Shown here in pieces: positions 61,858 to 64,000 of a stretch of DNA of 64,000 bases. The stretch is from Mastigias papua (lineage: Eukaryota; Cnidaria; Scyphozoa; Rhizostomeae; Mastigiidae): positions 10,018,229 through 10,082,228 of the forward strand of contig OZ025282.1 in the NCBI GenBank assembly GCA_964019165.1, written 5' to 3'. How positions within the stretch are numbered: position 1 is the stretch's first letter; each line of letters opens with the position of its first letter. The notes beneath the pieces were generated by a model. That model was not told the DNA's origin and did not search any database. It saw only the letters and a program-made list of their open reading frames with translations. The position numbers were made by a program, and so were the translations under genes.

Positions 61858-63986
61858 GTATGAAAAGTATTTGTATATGTGTGGAATTTAAAATTTTATT
61901 TTCCTAAGGTATTTGTTAAATACTGTTATCTCCTTTCGTCGTGAACGCAAAGAGGATTTGGAATCTCGTAGAATTTCATGATTTTTGCTTTATTGATTAG
62001 ATTACCGATGGGGATCATATCTCCATTCTACAGTGCATTTACGATCATAGGTTGCCATCGGGTATGCTTGCTAAGACGTTTTTCGAATGTTGTTTTTATT
62101 CGTTGTTTACATTAGTCTGCTTCTTCCTGTCTATACGTACCAGCCGCAAACACAATCGTCAGAATTACTCCCGGGCCTGCTAAAATCCTCAGAAGTTTTC
62201 TGACCTCTTCACATTGAGTTCGTAGATCATTTTGATCAGCGTCAATTAAATTGCTTCATATCTCTTTTCATTGTGAGAACTTGTTCTTTGCATTTTGACC
62301 GACTGTTGCGTCTAGATTTACCTCAATACTTCCACACATTAGAGAAAAACTTTATCCAGCTTCCCTTCGACTCATATACAGTTATTGTATATTTTAGAAA
62401 ACTTTATCAAAACGCTGGGCAATTTCGATGTAGTGTACCCGTTGCTTGCCCTTTACGACTATCCGAACTTCAAAACAATACCATGGGGTGACTCCAAGGA
62501 ACTTCCCGATAAGTTCTACGTAAAGTTGAGGATTGGCGGAAGGCGCGAGATCATAGAGGTAAAGAGAAATAAAAAGCTGGTAAACTCGGATTTCAATGCG
62601 GAGGACTTCGAAAACCAAAAGATTATCGACACAGCAGAAGAAATAAGCAGACGGGATTGTTACTACACTGGAAAAATTTTGAATCAAAGGAAATCCCTTG
62701 CAGCCCTAAGCACATGTTACGGCTTGGTAAGGGAAACTTTTTTATAATTATTGCGTATATGCCATTGTAGTTACATTACTTTCTTTCTAAATTGCAGTTC
62801 ATACCACCTTATCCGACCTTGTAAGCGTATTATATTGTCCATTTCCGTTTCTAAGCCTTAGGGTATTTGAGGAGCCTGCTCTCGCCTCTTGTTTATGTGG
62901 CAATTATTGCTGAAATGAGGGAAATGTGCTATTATCTGGATCAGTGAATGCTAAGAATGTTTTATTCCCCATTATTGCGTATTTGAACATTTCATTTAAG
63001 TTTGTTTGGGCACACCGTAAGAATACTGTTCCTATTGTGAATCGTGTTTATTCTCTCAGTGCGCAGAAATCGACTAGTTAGTGAATTACTGTACTGTAGT
63101 TCTGTGTACCGAATGTTTTATAATTGGCTACTTTTCCAATCGATCCAATTTGAGTATACTTAGATGCAGTTCTGCTTAGATGCGCAGATCAGTCCATCGT
63201 TTTTGCATATTCTAAGTGTTAGAGAGAGCCTGGAATTTCCATGAGAGCATCAGTTTTCAGAAGAACCTTCCTGATCGCTGACGTTATTCAAAACTGTTAC
63301 GATCTTCATAAATATTTAACGGATATAGTTAACGTTTCCTACGTGAATATTTTCTTCAATAAGCAATTTATTTATGCTGCTAGTTTTAGTGATAATTTTA
63401 GATTGAGCCTAGAAATTTCATGTCATTAATAGTGGTGCGATTGTCGACAAAATGGACCAGCTCGGGTGAAAACGTTCCATTTAGAATTTTGGTGCAAGTA
63501 TGCGAGGTTGATCGAGCCCTTGACCCATCAGGCTTATAAGAGTAGGAACCATAGAAATTTCAGTAAATGATTGTATGAAAACCTATTAGGTTTTTGTAAA
63601 GGAAGTCCGGTAGTTCTGGAAGAGGGAACGGGGGGTTGCCGGTTTCTTGCCTACACTTCTGTGGCGGTCACGGCTAAGAGGCTCACTGGAAACTTTGAAA
63701 CAGGTTTTCTTTGTTCTCTTGTTCATTATTACTACTTTTAGACAAATGCCAATTAATATAACCTTCTTAGTATAATTAGTGGAATGATCAAGCGTTTAAT
63801 AAGCTCTTTGTGTCTTGCAGAAAGGTCTGCTTACTACACGACTTGGGAACTTCATATTGGAACCAATGAGAAACATATCCCGCTTCACTTTCCCTCATTT
63901 AATTTACCAACCGAAGATAGATAGCAGACAAGATGATAACCACCAGAACGGAGAGAAGGAAAAATCGTCATGTGTTGTCCAAACAG
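61761..63986 (+). CDS. ADAM/ADAMTS-like M12B metalloprotease, first three coding exons (partial at 3' end)
   Basis: Joined exons: 61761-61857, 62398-62726, 63821-63986 (592 nt, about 197 codons). All introns are GT..AG and phases join (1, then 0). The protein starts with a hydrophobic signal peptide and continues into a reprolysin-family propeptide: 'FYVKLRIGG...EIIEVKRNKKL', then the family hallmark 'CYYTGKIL...SLAALSTCYGL', then 'KGLLTTRLGNFILEP' and 'HLIYQP'. From family knowledge, this propeptide keeps the zinc protease latent in the secretory pathway until it is cleaved, and the enzyme acts at the cell surface or in matrix. The HExxH catalytic domain and the ancillary domains (disintegrin or thrombospondin repeats) are beyond the window, so ADAM versus ADAMTS cannot be decided. 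A Cys near the end of exon 3 ('SSCVVQT') could be a cysteine-switch candidate. Confidence 0.88.
61858..62397 (+). other. intron 1 of the M12B protease gene
   Basis: Phase-1 intron from gtatga to tattttag. No recognisable internal feature. Confidence 0.8.
62398..62726 (+). CDS. M12B protease exon 2: propeptide
   Basis: This 329-nt exon follows 'tattttag' and ends before gtaagg. It encodes ENFIKTLGNFDVVYPLLALY, a basic 'IGGRREIIEVKRNKK' strand and the diagnostic 'DCYYTGKIL' and 'LAALSTCYGL' motifs of the reprolysin propeptide. The upstream in-frame ATG at 62385 lies in the intron and is not the start. Confidence 0.93.
62727..63820 (+). other. intron 2 of the M12B protease gene
   Basis: Phase-0 intron from gtaagg to tcttgcag. 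The 62-codon open frame at 63241-63429 matches nothing and is taken as chance. Confidence 0.8.
63821..63986 (+). CDS. M12B protease exon 3: end of propeptide
   Basis: After 'tcttgcag' the exon reads KGLLTTRLGNFILEPM, then 'FTFPHLIYQPK', matching the '(K)GLI..d...y.IeP...H.iy' end of M12B propeptides. A polar linker 'SRQDDNHQNGEKEKSSC' follows. It ends in phase 1 before gtaatt, 14 nt from the window edge. Confidence 0.9.
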
Positions 63987-64000
63987 GTAATTATGAGTAC

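Noticed and set aside
62385..62747. A stand-alone 120-aa gene starting at the ATG at 62385
   Set aside because: The first codons are intronic. The acceptor at 62397 joins in frame with the signal-peptide exon at 61761-61857.

Overview
This window looks like AT-rich, intron-rich animal nuclear DNA. It has spliced genes with canonical GT..AG introns, long introns, microsatellites, and many small inverted-repeat (MITE-like) and non-LTR retrotransposon remnants. The style of the reverse-transcriptase tails and MITEs suggests a marine invertebrate, plausibly a cnidarian. That taxon guess is inference only and cannot be settled from this window.

Two host genes can be assembled exon by exon, both on the + strand. 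(1) About 1.1-26.6 kb holds the 3' half of an ariadne-1 (ARIH1-type) RBR E3 ubiquitin ligase. Ten coding exons run from the end of the IBR domain through RING2 (with its catalytic Cys) and the whole Ariadne domain to the stop codon. All exon phases join without a break, and the 5' exons (RING1 and most of the IBR) lie upstream of the window. Its three largest introns (6.7, 9.2 and 5.0 kb) carry a 156-bp (TA)n tract, an RLE-type (R2-like) retrotransposon relic, a TATAA-type pentanucleotide array, a tRNA-headed SINE-like element with perfect 21-bp flanking inverted repeats, and a MITE nested inside another MITE. (2) About 61.76-63.99 kb holds the first three coding exons of a secreted M12B metalloprotease of the ADAM/ADAMTS class: a signal peptide and most of the propeptide. 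The catalytic domain lies beyond the right edge.

The roughly 35 kb between the two genes has no host gene I can recognise. It holds a 30-bp minisatellite made of small hairpins (29.2 kb); a dead mariner transposase split by a MITE at a TA site, next to a CR1/L2-like RT tail (30.6-31.8 kb); a nested pair of two MITE families (33.9-35.0 kb); further copies of those families (37.5, 40.7, 47.5, 51.3-51.8, 55.1-56.8 kb); a divergent pair of tRNA-like heads (49.9-50.2 kb); and two (CAT)n arrays around a GC-richer spacer (59.5-60.2 kb).

The two genes show no sign of working together. ARIH1 acts in cytosolic/nuclear cullin-RING-coupled ubiquitylation, and the M12B protease would act outside the cell. 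I did not find a novel multi-gene system. The most notable content is the layered transposon archaeology, including one insertion that can be dissected to the base, and several unnamed repeat families represented by multiple copies in one window.
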